Shown here: piece by piece, positions 1 through 8,085 of the stretch | Layout: the number at the start of each line of letters is the position of its first letter | Numbering within the stretch: the first letter of the stretch is position 1 | Assembly (NCBI GenBank): GCA_016930015.1 | Contig: JAFGHR010000009.1 | Coordinates: 1-37,930, forward strand | DNA: 37,930 nt | Reading direction: 5' to 3' | From: Anaerolineae bacterium | GTDB lineage: Bacteria > Chloroflexota > Anaerolineae > Aggregatilineales > Aggregatilineaceae | Program-made: the position numbers and the translations under genes | Notes under the pieces: generated by a model | Database searches by the model: none | Told to the model about the DNA's origin: nothing | What the model saw: the letters and a program-made list of their open reading frames with translations, nothing else

Positions 1-2
1 CG

Positions 3-308
3 ACCAACACAGCCACCAATACACCGACCGATACGCCCACCAACACACCGACCGTGACCGATACACCAACTAACACGGCCACTTTTACGCCGACGGCCAC
101 CGACACACCCACCAGCACACCGACCTTCACGCCAACGGCGACTGATACGCCCACCAACACGCCGACCGATACACCAACGGCGACCGATACGCCGACTAAC
201 ACGGCAACTTTCACGCCGACGGCCACCGATACACCCACCAGCACACCCACTTTCACACCGACGGCGACTGAGACACCTACCAACACGCCCACCTTTACAC
301 CGACAGCC
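3..308 (+). repeat. In-frame 42-bp tandem repeats coding the Thr/Pro stalk
   Basis: From 57 to 308 there are six 42-bp units, each coding 14 residues of the form T-[DE]-TPT-[NS]-T-x-T-x-TPTA. Unit boundaries are 57, 99, 141, 183, 225 and 267. Units 1-3 and 4-6 form a higher-order 126-bp repeat: units 1 and 4 both read [14 protein letters not shown], units 2 and 5 both read [14 protein letters not shown], and units 3 and 6 differ at two residues. Degenerate units continue to the left edge. This pattern suggests expansion by unequal recombination or slippage, so the copy number could vary between strains or be misassembled. Confidence 0.9.
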
Positions 309-2171
309 ACGTTTACAATCACCTTTACGCCCACGCTGACCGCGACGACTATTCCCAGCCCTACACCGGTACCCGCGGGCCGCATGCCCTACGTACAGGA
401 TATGGAAGGTGACGGCGCACTCGAAAGCTGGGAGTACGATCCGCTGAAATGGCAGTTGGTGACCGAAGGCGGTAACGTGGTCCTGGTCGGCCAATCCGGG
501 CTTGAAAGCTCGTTGGAAATCCTGGGGCGCGAGGTGCCTGAATGGCAGGAACCCAGCGAAGAAGACCTGCTGATCCAGATGCGCATCAACGCCATGGCCG
601 CCGACAGCATCGGGCGAATCCTTTTCCGCCATTCGGACCAGGGTTATTACGCGCTGGAATTTCAGCCGGGGTATATGGCGCTGCGCCGGGGCACATCCGG
701 CGCCATTGTACGCAACACCGAACAGATGCTGCGTGATCTGCAAGTGCCGACACAAGCCGGGCGCTGGTACCAACTGAGCATTTGGGCCGAAGGCAGCCGT
801 ATCTTTGTCTACATCGACAGCCAGCTCTGGCTGTCGGTCAACGATTCCGGCTTCGCGCTGCCGACCAGCGGTGCGATTTTGTTGCAAACACGCAGCGCGA
901 CCAGCGGGCAGGTGGGTTTTGACGATCTCATCATCCAGCGGCCCGAACTGGCAAGTGAGCACTTCCAGGGTTCAACACTGCCGACCACGTGGGCAGCGAG
1001 CAGCTTTACCAACGTAGGGCTTGATGTCGAGGGCGACGGTAACCAGTACGTGCGGCTGTCCGGCGACGCTGAAATTGTGCCCGCCGTACTGCCGCTGGAT
1101 AACGCCTTGATCGCCTGCCGTCTCTACAGTGAGCAGGGCGGCTTTACGGCACGCATACGCGAAAGCGGCCAGGGCGCGTATGTGCTCAAGATGGAAGCCG
1201 GGAACATGCAGATTCAGCAGTTAAACGGCCAGGGTGACGTGCTCCAGACCTGGACCCGGCAAAACTATTATGGCCGTGGTAAGTGGTTTGACTTCATCAT
1301 CCAAACGTCCAGCAACCGGCTGCTCATGTACCGCCTGGGCGAACTCATTTTTGAAGAGGAAATCGAAAACGCACCCCCCGCGGGCGGGCTGCGCTTCAGC
1401 ACCAGCGGCAGCGACTCGCTGCGCATTGACGACTGCCTGTTCACCCAGGCCGCGTTTTCATCAACCATTGACGCTCAGTTCGCGTTCGACATTCTGAGCA
1501 CGCTCGAAACGCGCATCATCCGTGACGGGCGCTGGGACTGGTACGAGTTTTTCGAAAACCAGGGCAACGCCTACTGGTGGGAAGGCGGCGCGGCTGCCGA
1601 TCCCGGCGAGTATGTCAACGACGAGGCCGCCGCCGAACGCCGCCGTTATTATGTCGTTCAAACCGGCGGCGAAGCCGTTGCGCGCCGCTTCCGTCCGGAA
1701 GTGGATGAAACGCGTACCGTGTTCGGCTGGGGCGAAGACCTGACCACGTACCGCGACTCGACCGATATCTATATCAAAATGTACATGCGCCTGCCCATTG
1801 ATGCGCCGGATGGCAGCACCGGCTGGCTCGGCGCGCGAAGTGAACCATCAGTTACAGGGTTGGGCCTGAACCAATACCAGCTTGAACTGGTCAAAGGCCC
1901 TGGTGACACCGTCACCGCGCGTGTACGGGCGAACACCTCACTCGACCAGGCGATAAAATTCGAGCAGGTGCTCGACACAACGCCGGACGATTGGCACGAG
2001 CTGATCATTGTCACGCTGGACGACCGCATAGCGTTCTTTGCCGACGGGCGTTTGTTAACCGTGCTGCGCGGCGTAGAGTTGTTGGGTGGTACGCTGGCTA
2101 TCGGCGTTGAGCCTAACTCAATCGTGGACTTTGACGATCTCGTAGTGCGCGACACATCGGTCAACGAATAA
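3..2171 (+). CDS. Thr/Pro-stalk surface protein with three jelly-roll-like modules (5'-truncated)
   Basis: The frame is open to the left window edge, so the true start lies outside; the GTG at 54 is only an internal Val codon. About 120 residues of Thr-Pro repeat form a probable extended, glycosylatable stalk. After it come three modules of roughly 150-190 residues. Each is rich in alternating beta-strand patterns and ends in a similar motif: FDDLIIQ (near nt 920), IDDCLFT (near 1430) and FDDLVVR (near 2140). This layout resembles concanavalin/LamG-like or DUF1080-like carbohydrate-binding folds (inference). No catalytic motif, sortase signal or C-terminal anchor is visible, so attachment or secretion must depend on the missing N-terminus. 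Function is unknown; extracellular adhesion or glycan binding is plausible. It ends just before a bidirectional terminator shared with the convergent dTDP-sugar operon. Confidence 0.85.
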   Translation, partial: TNTATNTPTDTPTNTPTVTDTPTNTATFTPTATDTPTSTPTFTPTATDTPTNTPTDTPTATDTPTNTATFTPTATDTPTSTPTFTPTATETPTNTPTFTPTATFTITFTPTLTATTIPSPTPVPAGRMPYVQDMEGDGALESWEYDPLKWQLVTEGGNVVLVGQSGLESSLEILGREVPEWQEPSEEDLLIQMRINAMAADSIGRILFRHSDQGYYALEFQPGYMALRRGTSGAIVRNTEQMLRDLQVPTQAGRWYQLSIWAEGSRIFVYIDSQLWLSVNDSGFALPTSGAILLQTRSATSGQVGFDDLIIQRPELASEHFQGSTLPTTWAASSFTNVGLDVEGDGNQYVRLSGDAEIVPAVLPLDNALIACRLYSEQGGFTARIRESGQGAYVLKMEAGNMQIQQLNGQGDVLQTWTRQNYYGRGKWFDFIIQTSSNRLLMYRLGELIFEEEIENAPPAGGLRFSTSGSDSLRIDDCLFTQAAFSSTIDAQFAFDILSTLETRIIRDGRWDWYEFFENQGNAYWWEGGAAADPGEYVNDEAAAERRRYYVVQTGGEAVARRFRPEVDETRTVFGWGEDLTTYRDSTDIYIKMYMRLPIDAPDGSTGWLGARSEPSVTGLGLNQYQLELVKGPGDTVTARVRANTSLDQAIKFEQVLDTTPDDWHELIIVTLDDRIAFFADGRLLTVLRGVELLGGTLAIGVEPNSIVDFDDLVVRDTSVNE

Positions 2172-2204
2172 CCACGCAGCACCGATCCAAACCGTAAACA
2201 GCGC

Positions 2205-2251
2205 AAAAAACCGCCGGGGAGCACATAACGCCCCGGCGGCTGTCTGTTTTT
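2205..2251. terminator. Bidirectional intrinsic terminator
   Basis: Perfect 9-bp arms CCGCCGGGG (2211-2219) and CCCCGGCGG (2231-2239) enclose an 11-nt loop. An A6 run (2205-2210) precedes the stem and a T5 run (2247-2251) follows it. It therefore reads as a terminator on both strands, serving the surface-protein gene (+) and the last gene of the dTDP-sugar operon (-). Confidence 0.85.
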
Positions 2252-2272
2252 GGGATACTATCAAGAGCGATG

Positions 2273-3304
2273 TTAGCCTGACCCGGCGTTAGCCAGCCGT
2301 TCGGCATACTGGGCCTTGTAGTAGTCGAGATACTCGCCGGTTTTGATCTTGCGCCACCACCATTCATTGTCCTGGTACCAGCGAATGGTCGCCGTCATGG
2401 CTTCTTCAAAGTTGTGTTGGGCCTGCCAACCCAACTCCGCGCGGATTTTGTCATTCGTCAGCGCATAGCGGCGGTCGTGCCCTGGCCGGTCCTCGACGTG
2501 TTTGATCAGGCTTTCGGGTTTGCCAAGCACTTTCAGAATGAAACGCGTCACGTCGATATTGTGCATTTCGTGTTCCCCGCCCACGTTGTAGATCGCACCG
2601 GGAGCGCCTTTTTGCAGCACGACCTCGACCGCATCGGCGTGATCGTCAACGTACAGCCAGTCGCGCACCTGCAACCCGTCGCCATAGAGGGGCAGCGACC
2701 GGTTATCAATCGCCTCGGTGATAAAAAACGGCGCGACTTTTTCCGGGTACTGGTACGGGCCAAACGTATTACTGCCGCGCGTGACGGTGGTGTACATGCC
2801 ATACGTCACGTGGTAGGCCCGCAGCATCATTTCAGCCCCGGCTTTGCTGGCGGCGTAGGGGCTGTTCGGTTCCAGCAGATCACCTTCGCGGAAAAAGCCT
2901 TCCGGAATCGAGCCGTAGACCTCGTCGGTGCTGACATGGTGTACACGCTGAATACCGAGCTGGCGGGCCGTATCCAGCAGGATGTACGTGCCGACCACAT
3001 CAGTCTGGATGAACGCATCCGGCGCCAGGATTGAACGATCGACGTGAGTTTCGGCTGCGAAGTTGACGATCGTGTCGATGTCGTAGGTTTCCAACACGCG
3101 CTGCACCACGTCACGGTGAGCAATATCGCCCTGTTCAAACGCGTAATTGGGCGCGTTGTTCACCGGCAGCAGGTTATCCAGGTTGCCTGCATACGTCAGC
3201 TTGTCGAGCACGATAATCGTGTATTCCGGATGGGCCTGTACCATCCGGCGGACAAACGCGCTCCCGATAAAGCCTGCACCACCTGTTACCAGGATATTTT
3301 TCAT
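2273..3304 (-). CDS. rfbB: dTDP-glucose 4,6-dehydratase
   Basis: Converts dTDP-glucose to dTDP-4-keto-6-deoxyglucose, the second step of dTDP-rhamnose and other deoxysugar synthesis, in the cytoplasm. It is a 343-residue extended SDR enzyme of normal family length. The Rossmann motif GGAGFIG is at residues 8-14, the active-site STDEVYG at 125-131 (Asp127 and Glu128 act in dehydration), and the Tyr150-x3-Lys154 pair in YAASK. The start ATG at 3304 follows AGGAG (complement of 3311-3315) at 6 bp spacing. It is the last gene of the operon that includes RmlA, but no rmlC or rmlD is present here, so the final sugar cannot be named from this window. Confidence 0.96.
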   Translation of the reverse strand: MKNILVTGGAGFIGSAFVRRMVQAHPEYTIIVLDKLTYAGNLDNLLPVNNAPNYAFEQGDIAHRDVVQRVLETYDIDTIVNFAAETHVDRSILAPDAFIQTDVVGTYILLDTARQLGIQRVHHVSTDEVYGSIPEGFFREGDLLEPNSPYAASKAGAEMMLRAYHVTYGMYTTVTRGSNTFGPYQYPEKVAPFFITEAIDNRSLPLYGDGLQVRDWLYVDDHADAVEVVLQKGAPGAIYNVGGEHEMHNIDVTRFILKVLGKPESLIKHVEDRPGHDRRYALTNDKIRAELGWQAQHNFEEAMTATIRWYQDNEWWWRKIKTGEYLDYYKAQYAERLANAGSG

Positions 3305-3337
3305 GGTTTTCTCCTAAACCGTGTGCTGCGTGCGGCA

Positions 3338-3363
3338 GATCACGCGTGATCGTCACGCGTGAC
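3338..3363. promoter_or_regulatory. Two adjacent perfect palindromes between the HAD gene and rfbB
   Basis: GATCACGCGTGATC (3338-3351, 14 bp) is followed directly by GTCACGCGTGAC (3352-3363, 12 bp). They carry two copies of TCACGCGTGA whose starts are 13 bp apart. The site lies in the 61-bp gap between the HAD stop codon and the rfbB ribosome binding site. There is no T run, so it is not an obvious terminator. It could be a tandem operator, a processing hairpin or a nucleoid/methylation site. The role is unknown; only the symmetry is certain. Confidence 0.5.
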
Positions 3364-3365
3364 AA

Positions 3366-4217
3366 TCACGGTCGTGTTTCTACATTATTTCCTGCCAGGA
3401 TAAAACGCTGAATCGCACGCCCAACACCGTCCTCGTCATTGGTTGTAGTCACAAAATTCGCGCCCGCGCGGACGGCTTCCGGCGCATGACTCATCGCCAC
3501 GCCAATACCCGCACGCTGGATCATGTCCAGGTCGTTAAAATTGTCGCCCAGACACATGGTCTGCTGCGCCGGAATGTCCAGGTACTCCAAAATGAACGCC
3601 AGCGCCGTACCTTTTGTTACGCCGCAGGGCAGCAGTTCGACCACCGACGCCAGCCCGCTGCGCAGCACCTGCGCCCGGCCTTCGAATACGTTCGCCAGCC
3701 GGACTTGAAAGGCCGTAACCGCGTCCAAATCCTGACTCATCAGGATCAACTTGTGCGGCTTGTAATGATCGCGTAAAGCGGCTTCTATATCCGGGACGAT
3801 TTCCGGGACCGGTTCATGGTGGGCCACGATTTCGGCAACATTCGCATCCATTTCCGTTGCCAACAGGTCATGCCCGGCGTAAACGACCGGCTTCAGCCCG
3901 GCAGCTTGAGCCATGCGCACCGCTTCGATGGCGTACTCTCGTGGGATCGGCTCCTCGTGTAAGATAGTACCATCTGCCGCATGAACCAATGTCCCGTTCG
4001 CGCAGATGACCGGTATGGTGATGTTAAACTGGCGGATATGCTCCCGCGTTGACGGAAAGGTTTTGCCCGTTGCAACCGTAAAACGAACACCACGCGCCAG
4101 CGCAGCATGCACAGCCTGCTCGGTCAGTGGAGTCAGCTTGTGCTCGGAATCAAGCAAAGTTCCGTCGAGATCGGCCACGATCAGGCGGATCGGGAGATCA
4201 TGAGTTTTGTTCGGCAT
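3366..4217 (-). CDS. Cof-type HAD-IIB family hydrolase
   Basis: Probable cytoplasmic phosphatase of sugar phosphates or related small molecules. The 283 residues carry all HAD motifs: DLDGT at residues 16-20 (nucleophile Asp16, acid/base Asp18), the Ser/Thr motif region near 48-56 (VATGKTF), the motif III lysine near 202 (GVTKG), and GDNFND at 224-229. The size and the large cap between motifs II and III fit the Cof (IIB) subfamily. It starts 3 bp after the rmlA stop codon, so the two are probably translated together, and it sits between the two dTDP-sugar genes. The substrate is unknown; a role in trimming sugar phosphates for the same pathway is an inference from position only. Confidence 0.9.
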   Translation of the reverse strand: MPNKTHDLPIRLIVADLDGTLLDSEHKLTPLTEQAVHAALARGVRFTVATGKTFPSTREHIRQFNITIPVICANGTLVHAADGTILHEEPIPREYAIEAVRMAQAAGLKPVVYAGHDLLATEMDANVAEIVAHHEPVPEIVPDIEAALRDHYKPHKLILMSQDLDAVTAFQVRLANVFEGRAQVLRSGLASVVELLPCGVTKGTALAFILEYLDIPAQQTMCLGDNFNDLDMIQRAGIGVAMSHAPEAVRAGANFVTTTNDEDGVGRAIQRFILAGNNVETRP

Positions 4218-4220
4218 AGG

Positions 4221-5291
4221 TTACAGTAGTTCCAGGTGACTATGATCGCCCAGGTTCATTTTGATCGACTTGGGCCGCAAAGCGCTGATACCCACATTGG
4301 TATAACGCCCGATCAGGCTGTCTTGAATGCGGGCCGGAATGTCACAGATCGAGCTGTGTTCGAGCACAATACTGCGCTCGATTTCGCTGTTTTCAACCAC
4401 CACGTTGTGATAAATGCTGGTGAACGGCCCGATATAACTATTCACAATGCGTGCGCTGCGCCCGATGATCGTGGGTCCGCGCACCACGCTGTTGATGATC
4501 TCAGCCCCACGCTCGATCGTCACGCGCGGATCAACTTCGGAACCACTGTCCACGTACCCTTGAATCTGGGGAGTCAACTCTTCGAGCACCAGGCTGTTGG
4601 CGTTGAGCATATCATCCGGACGCCCGGTATCGATCCACCAGCCGCGATGGATGTGGGGGAATACACTATACCCGTGATCGATCAACCACTGGATCGCATC
4701 GGTAATTTCCAACTCGTCACGAAACGATGGATCGATCGCATTTGTCGCCTCAAAGATGTGGTGATCGAACATATAAATGCCCACCAACGCCAGGTTTGAC
4801 GGCGCCTCTTTTGGTTTTTCAGCGAGGCGCACAATCTGGCCGTCACTGTTGAGCTTGGCAACACCGTACTGCTCCGGGCGTTCAACCGCCGTCAGCACGA
4901 TCTGGCTGTTCCACTCGGAATGATTGGCAAAGTCGGCGATCAGCGGGCTGATCCCGCCTTCGATCACGTTATCGCCCAGAAACATCACAAACCGGTCTTC
5001 GCCCAAAAAATCCTGTGAAATCTTGACGGCATGGGCCAGCCCCAGGGGGGCTTCCTGTTCGATATACGTCACCTCGACCCCGAACTGAGAACCGTTGCCA
5101 ATGGCCTCGCGGATTTCAGGACCGGTATCACCGATCACAATTCCGATCTCTGTGATCCCGGCATCGCGGATCGCCTCGATCACACGCACCAACACCGGTT
5201 TGTTCGCAACCGGAATCAATTGTTTGGCACGCGTATACGTCAGCGGATAAAGGCGCGTTCCTTTTCCACCACTTAAAATAAGGCCTTTCAT
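4221..5291 (-). CDS. rmlA: Glucose-1-phosphate thymidylyltransferase, long form with beta-helix tail
   Basis: Makes dTDP-glucose from dTTP and glucose 1-phosphate, feeding RfbB downstream. The nucleotidyltransferase signature GGKGTRL is at residues 8-14, the substrate-contacting Lys at 23, and the metal-binding Asp in FLGDN at 107. Residues from about 250 to 345 form hexapeptide-type left-handed beta-helix repeats (for example IERGAEI, IIGRSAR, VVVENSEI). At 356 residues it fits the long archaeal/actinobacterial-type RmlA rather than the roughly 290-residue enterobacterial form. Members of this long group include enzymes with other sugar-1-phosphate or UTP preferences, so dTTP specificity is likely but not proven. 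ATG at 5291 is preceded by GGGAG about 11 nt upstream. Confidence 0.92.
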   Translation of the reverse strand: MKGLILSGGKGTRLYPLTYTRAKQLIPVANKPVLVRVIEAIRDAGITEIGIVIGDTGPEIREAIGNGSQFGVEVTYIEQEAPLGLAHAVKISQDFLGEDRFVMFLGDNVIEGGISPLIADFANHSEWNSQIVLTAVERPEQYGVAKLNSDGQIVRLAEKPKEAPSNLALVGIYMFDHHIFEATNAIDPSFRDELEITDAIQWLIDHGYSVFPHIHRGWWIDTGRPDDMLNANSLVLEELTPQIQGYVDSGSEVDPRVTIERGAEIINSVVRGPTIIGRSARIVNSYIGPFTSIYHNVVVENSEIERSIVLEHSSICDIPARIQDSLIGRYTNVGISALRPKSIKMNLGDHSHLELL

Positions 5292-5313
5292 AGCGCTTAT
5301 TCTCCCATCCCTG

Positions 5314-5979
5314 TTAACGGGCGTAGTAGTAACTCACGACACTGTCATACAGCGCATTGACCAGCACCGCACCAATGAGCGGGGCTTTTACGCGTTCGAG
5401 TTCCTCTTTGGCCCGCGCCGCATGATCACGCCGCGATTTTCCTGCCCGCAGCACGAGCAGCATGCCATCAGCTTTCAGGCCCAGCAGCGCCGCATCCGTA
5501 ACCGCCAGCACCGGCGGCACATCAAACAAGACGTACTCGGCCTGCTCACACAACACGGCGAGCACATCATCCATGCGCCGCGACCCGATCACGTCCGCCG
5601 GGTTGGGGGGCAGCGCGCCGCTGGTCAACACCACCAGGTTATCTATGCCAACGTCCTGAAACGGGGGATTCTGAAGCGCGGCGTCATCCAGCATCATGTC
5701 GGTCAGGCCGCGTTCATTGGCGAGATTCCACACGTCATGCTGGACGGGTTTGCGCAGATCACAGTCTACGACAATGGTTTTGTGATCACCCTGCGCCAGC
5801 GTAACAGCCAGGTTAGCCAGTGCCATGCTTTTGCCGTCGTCGGCAGCCGGTGACGTGATCACGAGCGTTTTAAGCGGATTATCCAGGCTGTAGAACATCA
5901 AATTAGTACGCAGCGTCCGGTAAGCTTCGGCGGCTGGCGCACGGGGATCAGTTAGCGTAATCAGGTTTACATCGGGCAT
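5314..5979 (-). CDS. CpsD/CapB-type bacterial tyrosine kinase (polysaccharide co-polymerase ATPase)
   Basis: Cytoplasmic P-loop ATPase that would pair with a Wzz-like membrane activator to control exopolysaccharide polymerisation and export. The 221 residues start with the oligomerisation motif EAYRTLRTNL (18-27), then Walker A around 43-51 (SPAADDGKS), Walker A' VVDCDLRKP (70-78) and Walker B LFDVPP (151-156). The tail has a tyrosine cluster (Tyr211, 217, 218, 219) as expected for autophosphorylation. The usual P-G-x-G before the Walker A lysine reads A-D-D-G here; GKS is intact. ATG at 5979 has a GAGGTG ribosome site. The upstream Wzz-like gene ends 9 bp before it. Confidence 0.93.
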   Translation of the reverse strand: MPDVNLITLTDPRAPAAEAYRTLRTNLMFYSLDNPLKTLVITSPAADDGKSMALANLAVTLAQGDHKTIVVDCDLRKPVQHDVWNLANERGLTDMMLDDAALQNPPFQDVGIDNLVVLTSGALPPNPADVIGSRRMDDVLAVLCEQAEYVLFDVPPVLAVTDAALLGLKADGMLLVLRAGKSRRDHAARAKEELERVKAPLIGAVLVNALYDSVVSYYYAR

Positions 5980-5988
5980 GGTAACACC

Positions 5989-6651
5989 TCAGGCTCGCGA
6001 ATCGTCGGCGGGGATAGCCGCCAGCATCGGCATGTCGAGGAAGCGCTCAACATCTTCCTTGCTGCGGATAATATTTGACTCCAGGTATTCCAAAACAAAC
6101 ACGATCATGCCGCCGACCAGCAGGCCCAGCACAGCGCCCGCCATCACGTTGACTTTGGTGTTCGGGCGATACTGCCCGTAGGTGGCGGTGTCGATCATAC
6201 GCGCGTCGATCCGGTCTTCGCGCTGGAGATCGCGGTTGTCTTCTGTGCGGAACTCGACCAACAAACGGCCCATCTCGGTCGCGATCTGCGCGGCCTGCGG
6301 GCCGTCTTCCATATCCACATCGATCTGGATGATCAACTGCGTGGGATCGGGATTGACCGTCATGTAACTGCGCAGCTCACCCGGAGTCATGTCAAGCTGC
6401 AACCGGTCGATGGCGTGGGCGGCCTGCTCATCCGTATCCAGAAACACAACATAACTGCGCAGCAAATAACGCAATGTTTCGGTCAGGCCATAATCATTAC
6501 GCGCCGGTTGCAGCAGGACGGTTTGGGTGGCGCGGTAGACGGGCGTTTGCATCTTGCTGAACCCAAACGCCGCGCCCGCCGTAATAATCACGGCCAGCGC
6601 TACGATCCAGCCGCGCTGGATCAGGATACGCATATAAAACCGAAGATTCAT
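5989..6651 (-). CDS. Wzz/chain-length determinant-like membrane protein (proximal to kinase)
   Basis: Polysaccharide co-polymerase subunit of the inner membrane. It is 220 residues, with one TM near residues 14-32 and a second near 170-190, and an extracytoplasmic region between them that is shorter than in enteric Wzz. The cytoplasmic tail (SKEDVERFLDMPMLAAIP) matches the sequence that normally links Wzz to its kinase, and here the kinase is a separate gene 9 bp downstream. It would anchor and activate that kinase. ATG at 6651 has a strong GGAGGGG site. It resembles the next gene upstream in topology (7546-6833), suggesting a hetero-oligomer or functional split. Confidence 0.88.
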   Translation of the reverse strand: MNLRFYMRILIQRGWIVALAVIITAGAAFGFSKMQTPVYRATQTVLLQPARNDYGLTETLRYLLRSYVVFLDTDEQAAHAIDRLQLDMTPGELRSYMTVNPDPTQLIIQIDVDMEDGPQAAQIATEMGRLLVEFRTEDNRDLQREDRIDARMIDTATYGQYRPNTKVNVMAGAVLGLLVGGMIVFVLEYLESNIIRSKEDVERFLDMPMLAAIPADDSRA

Positions 6652-6763
6652 ATTCCCCTCCGCGACCGGAATCGGCTGTTAAGTGTAAAACTCTGTCGCC
6701 CATGTCACCGGGTGTGATCAAGCTCAAGGCAGTTTTCAGATTCATAGTTCAAAGCGACGTTAG

Positions 6764-6778
6764 AATAACGACGTTATT
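6764..6778. promoter_or_regulatory. Short perfect dyad in the 181-bp gap between the two Wzz-like genes
   Basis: AATAACG and CGTTATT form perfect 7-bp arms around a single A. The rest of 6652-6832 shows no gene, no convincing hairpin with a T run and no clear -35/-10 pair. The dyad is AT-rich against its surroundings and could be an operator for an internal promoter driving the kinase half of the operon. Confidence 0.35.
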
Positions 6779-6832
6779 ATAACAAGGGATCGGGCGATAT
6801 GGGATAGCTGTTAGGTTAGCGCGTGGCAATAG

Positions 6833-7546
6833 TCAGATTCTCCGCCGCCGTTCCGGTGGAATCTCGCCAAGAACCGCCATTCCCAGTGTTTCGATATCCG
6901 CCCGCGTACGCACCGCGTTATCCAGGTATTCGGCCAACACCGCCAGCCCCACGCCCAACACCCCGCCAAAAATGATCCGGAGCAGGGGCATCACGCGAGT
7001 CGTGATCGGCGGCGCGACCTCGGTGATCTCGACATCATCGAGCGCCACAACCTCAACCGGTTCGGCGGCAAACTGCGGGAAATAAGTCTGGTTACGCGTT
7101 TGGAGCACCGTAACGGCGGCATCGGCGATAGTCTCCAATTCCTCGCGGTTGTCCCAGGTCACATACAACTGGAGAATACTGCGGAAACTATCGGCGTGAA
7201 ATTTGCCTTCCAGGTCATCAGCGGTGAATGTGGCGTTTTGACCGGTCAAAACCTGGCTCACTTCGCGGGCAAACGAGTCACTCGTGATCCAGTGCGGCAT
7301 GTTGACCACCACGTATTCCGAGGCCAGCAGCGGCACATAAACCGTGTCTTCGTAGGGTGTGGTCACACCTTCGATCTCGGCCTCCGGCGGCGCGGCAGCC
7401 GTCAGCCGGATTTGAACCCAATACGTTGTTTCGGGCGATACCATGTTCGAAAGCTGCGGTATAGTGAGCATGAACGCCACAGCAGCGGGCAGCACGATCA
7501 GCCACCAGCGCCGTTTGAGCAGGTGCCAGATGTCAATCAATTCCAT
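6833..7546 (-). CDS. Second Wzz-like chain-length/co-polymerase membrane protein
   Basis: First gene of the exopolysaccharide operon, 237 residues. A positively charged start (LLKRRWW) leads into a TM near residues 13-31. A periplasmic or external segment follows, then a second TM near 186-205 and a cytoplasmic tail with the pattern RADIETLGMAVLGEIPPERRRR. That tail parallels the SKEDVERFLDMPMLAAIP tail of the protein from 5989-6651. The shared topology and tail motif place it in the Wzz superfamily, although overall similarity between the two is low. Two paralogous co-polymerases in one operon may form a mixed complex. ATG at 7546 has only a weak GAGA ribosome site. Confidence 0.82.
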   Translation of the reverse strand: MELIDIWHLLKRRWWLIVLPAAVAFMLTIPQLSNMVSPETTYWVQIRLTAAAPPEAEIEGVTTPYEDTVYVPLLASEYVVVNMPHWITSDSFAREVSQVLTGQNATFTADDLEGKFHADSFRSILQLYVTWDNREELETIADAAVTVLQTRNQTYFPQFAAEPVEVVALDDVEITEVAPPITTRVMPLLRIIFGGVLGVGLAVLAEYLDNAVRTRADIETLGMAVLGEIPPERRRRI

Positions 7547-7613
7547 CAGTAATCTCGCGATCAGGCTGGCGGCAGCCTGCCCGCTTCCCTTCTCTGGTTG
7601 GACAGATATGGCG

Positions 7614-7652
7614 ATTATACCGGATCATGCGCGTTTCGCGGCGCGTTTCGCG
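7614..7652 (-). promoter_or_regulatory. Candidate activator-dependent promoter of the exopolysaccharide operon
   Basis: On the minus strand a consensus TATAAT (complement of 7614-7619) lies about 68 bp upstream of the first Wzz-like ATG. No -35 like TTGACA sits 16-18 bp upstream. Instead that position is occupied by two perfect 12-bp direct repeats (plus strand GCGCGTTTCGCG at 7629-7640 and 7641-7652). A good -10 with repeats over the -35 is typical of an activator-dependent promoter (inference). The rest of the 242-bp divergent gap (7547-7788) has no gene and no clear plus-strand promoter. Confidence 0.45.
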
Positions 7653-7788
7653 GCGCATTCTGTAAGCAGGTAAATGTAACCATTTTGGGCTTATCTGATC
7701 AAGTCTATTTCAGCCAGCCCGGATATGGTTTAAAATCGGTTAGGATAACTGTCGATTTGTTCTGCCCGGTTACACAGGGAAGGTGATC

Positions 7789-8067
7789 ATGACCGAAACG
7801 TATGACAAACTGAAAGTTATGTTAAACGAAAAAGGCACGCTTACCGACGAAGACATCGACAAGCTGAGCAAGGAATCGGGGGATTTGACCCCTGAGGAAC
7901 GTATGGCGCTCTCGGCAGAGATTCACGAGCGCAAACGCGCGTCTGAACAAACCGTCACCATGGAACAGTTCCTCGAAGCAAACAGGGTATTAGACAGCGC
8001 CGATCCCAACAGTGACGAGTATAAAAAAGCCCAAGAAATTGTTGACGCCTTTCTAAAAGGCACCTGA
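7789..8067 (+). CDS. Small acidic soluble protein of unknown function
   Basis: A 92-residue protein that I do not recognise. It has no TM or signal peptide, is highly charged and mostly helical in character (LTDEDIDKLSKESGDLTPEERMALSAEIHERKR), with no cysteines. The ATG at 7789 is chosen over GTG 7783 because the ribosome site GGGAAGG (7777-7783) is well spaced from it and would overlap the GTG. It is the first gene of a likely two-gene operon, 18 bp before the YkvA-type membrane protein. Its codon usage looks like that of neighbouring genes and its start and stop are clear, so it is probably real. Confidence 0.75.
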   Translation: MTETYDKLKVMLNEKGTLTDEDIDKLSKESGDLTPEERMALSAEIHERKRASEQTVTMEQFLEANRVLDSADPNSDEYKKAQEIVDAFLKGT

Positions 8068-8085
8068 AGCAGAAAGGTTTGTCCC

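Noticed and set aside
3..308. Repeated units that might be a CRISPR array or satellite DNA
   Set aside because: They are in-frame, uninterrupted by unique spacers and code for a Thr/Pro stalk.
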